Part shown: piece after piece, positions 63,287 through 64,000 of the stretch | Layout of the letters: every line of letters begins with the position of its first letter | How positions within the stretch are numbered: position 1 is the first letter of the stretch | Assembly (NCBI GenBank): GCA_937944855.1 | Contig: CALFAY010000001.1 | Coordinates: forward strand, 60,254-124,253 | Reading direction: 5' to 3' | Source: an uncultured Planctomycetota bacterium | GTDB taxonomy: Bacteria > Planctomycetota > Planctomycetia > Gemmatales > HRBIN36 | Length of the DNA stretch: 64,000 nucleotides | Program-made: the position numbers and the translations under genes | Notes under the pieces: generated by a model | The model's database searches: none | Told to the model about the DNA's origin: nothing | The model's input: only the letters and a program-made list of their open reading frames with translations

Positions 63287-64000
63287 TCAATGGGGAATCA
63301 ACTGCTCCAGGCGGACCAGAAACACGTCGGAAACCAGGACTAGCACGGTCGCCAGCACCACGGCCCGCGTAGCCGACTTGCCGACGCCCTCAGTCCCTTC
63401 CGTCGTTTCCAATCCAAACCAGCAGCCGCTGACGGCGATCCAGAAGCCGTATACGCACGTTTTCAGGGTCGAAAACAGGGCATCCCGTATGTAAAGGTAG
63501 CGGATCGCTTCGAGACGATACTGCGCCCAGGTCATGGTACCGCCGATGGCTTCAGCCGCGTAGCTGCTGACGATGGCCAGGTAATCCGTGAACAAGGTCA
63601 GCAACGGCAGAACGATCATGCACGCCAGCACCCGCGGGGCCACCAGACGGTGTAAGGGCGACAGGCCGAGGATGCTCAATGCGTCGATCTGTTCGGAAAT
63701 GCGTTGCGAGCCCAGTTCTGCCCCGATCCCGGAGGCGATACGTCCGGCAGCGATCAACCCCGCAATCACCGGTCCCAATCCTCGGATGGTACCGAGAGCC
63801 AAGGCACTGGGCAGGAGCGTTTCGCTGTTGAACATCGCCAGCAGGCTGCGGATTTGCAGCCAGGAGACGATTCCGATGGTGCAGCCGGCCACCACGACCA
63901 GCGGCAGCGTGCCAACCAGAGCGCCGTAAAGCTGTTGCCAGACGGCTGACGGACGAACGAATGCTGACGGCAGCGTAATCACGCACCGCCCTGTAAATTC
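63287..64000 (-). CDS. mlaE: MlaE-family ABC permease, probably incomplete at the 5' end
   Basis: At least 231 aa of the inner-membrane permease of the Mla lipid transport system. Signature segments: QQLYGALVGTLPLVVVAGCTIGIV, LGTIRGLGPVIAGLIAAGRIASGIGAELGSQRISEQIDALSILGL. A GTG at 63982 could be a start, but the frame remains open to base 64000 and the usual N-terminal segment is absent, so the gene probably continues outside the window. MlaF, MlaD and others are not seen. The 60-bp gap to the convergent GT39 gene shows nothing. Confidence 0.85.
   Translation of the reverse strand, partial: EFTGRCVITLPSAFVRPSAVWQQLYGALVGTLPLVVVAGCTIGIVSWLQIRSLLAMFNSETLLPSALALGTIRGLGPVIAGLIAAGRIASGIGAELGSQRISEQIDALSILGLSPLHRLVAPRVLACMIVLPLLTLFTDYLAIVSSYAAEAIGGTMTWAQYRLEAIRYLYIRDALFSTLKTCVYGFWIAVSGCWFGLETTEGTEGVGKSATRAVVLATVLVLVSDVFLVRLEQLIPH

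Noticed and set aside
1..64000. CRISPR arrays, rRNA genes, insertion sequences, prophage
   Set aside because: No regularly spaced repeats, transposase, integrase or rRNA sequence was seen on either strand.

Overview
The window reads as chromosomal DNA of a Gram-negative-type, high-GC member of the Planctomycetota, most like the Gemmata/Thermogemmata group. The evidence is the combination of genes: a tetrahydromethanopterin (H4MPT) C1 module (fae, an MtdB/MtdC-type dehydrogenase, fhcA), a BBP7-type outer-membrane protein, a DUF4058 protein, a SpoVG containing a zinc ribbon next to ispE, and an LPS-core/lipid A cluster. This placement is inferred from gene content, not from a marker-gene comparison. 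There is no rRNA operon, CRISPR array, prophage or insertion sequence; genes are densely packed on both strands.

Layout. 1-5.6 kb: tail of an unrecognised gene that appears frameshifted, an IMPase/CysQ-like phosphatase, an ABC exporter with a badly degenerate ATPase domain, tRNA-Pro(TGG), a THUMP-type tRNA methyltransferase and a PPP-family phosphatase. 5.6-8.8 kb: C1 module, with fae and mtdC leftward from a recognisable promoter and fhcA divergent. 8.8-15.7 kb: SEC-C/TPR protein, AtuA-like protein with an acyl-CoA carboxylase beta subunit, and a Tat-exported Gfo/Idh/MocA oxidoreductase. 15.8-29.1 kb: a complex I operon nuoABCDEFGHIJKLN without nuoM, preceded by a promoter-like element, a short candidate leader ORF and an inverted repeat. 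29.2-36.8 kb: large Hsp70-like protein, small lipoprotein, RND/MMPL transporter, GNAT and DUF4149 proteins. 36.9-44.6 kb: leftward LPS-core run (lpxK, a DHS-like unknown, hldE, a heptosyltransferase, two WaaP-type kinases, a WaaG-like glycosyltransferase), several genes overlapping by 4 nt. 44.8-46.9 kb: promoter, structured leader, rpsB, tsf. 46.9-55.5 kb: BBP7 porin-like protein, ECF sigma factor, NCS2 purine permease, an Lhr-type helicase fused to a PdeM-like phosphoesterase, and a PQQ-propeller protein. 55.5-64 kb: DUF4058 protein, two adjacent membrane GTPases, the ispE-spoVG-small ORF run, a GT39-type membrane glycosyltransferase, and an MlaE permease cut by the window edge.

How the genes fit together. 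Fae, MtdC and FhcA carry formaldehyde toward formyl-H4MPT and formate; the other Fhc subunits, Mch and an alcohol dehydrogenase of certain function are not here. Complex I provides respiration, but the absence of nuoM means one antiporter-like subunit is elsewhere or missing. LpxK, HldE, heptosyltransferase, core kinases and MlaE together indicate an asymmetric outer membrane with heptose-containing, phosphorylated LPS. The most unusual items are the helicase-phosphoesterase fusion, the degenerate ABC ATPase, the missing nuoM with an enlarged NuoJ, the zinc-ribbon SpoVG and the DHS-like protein inside the LPS operon.
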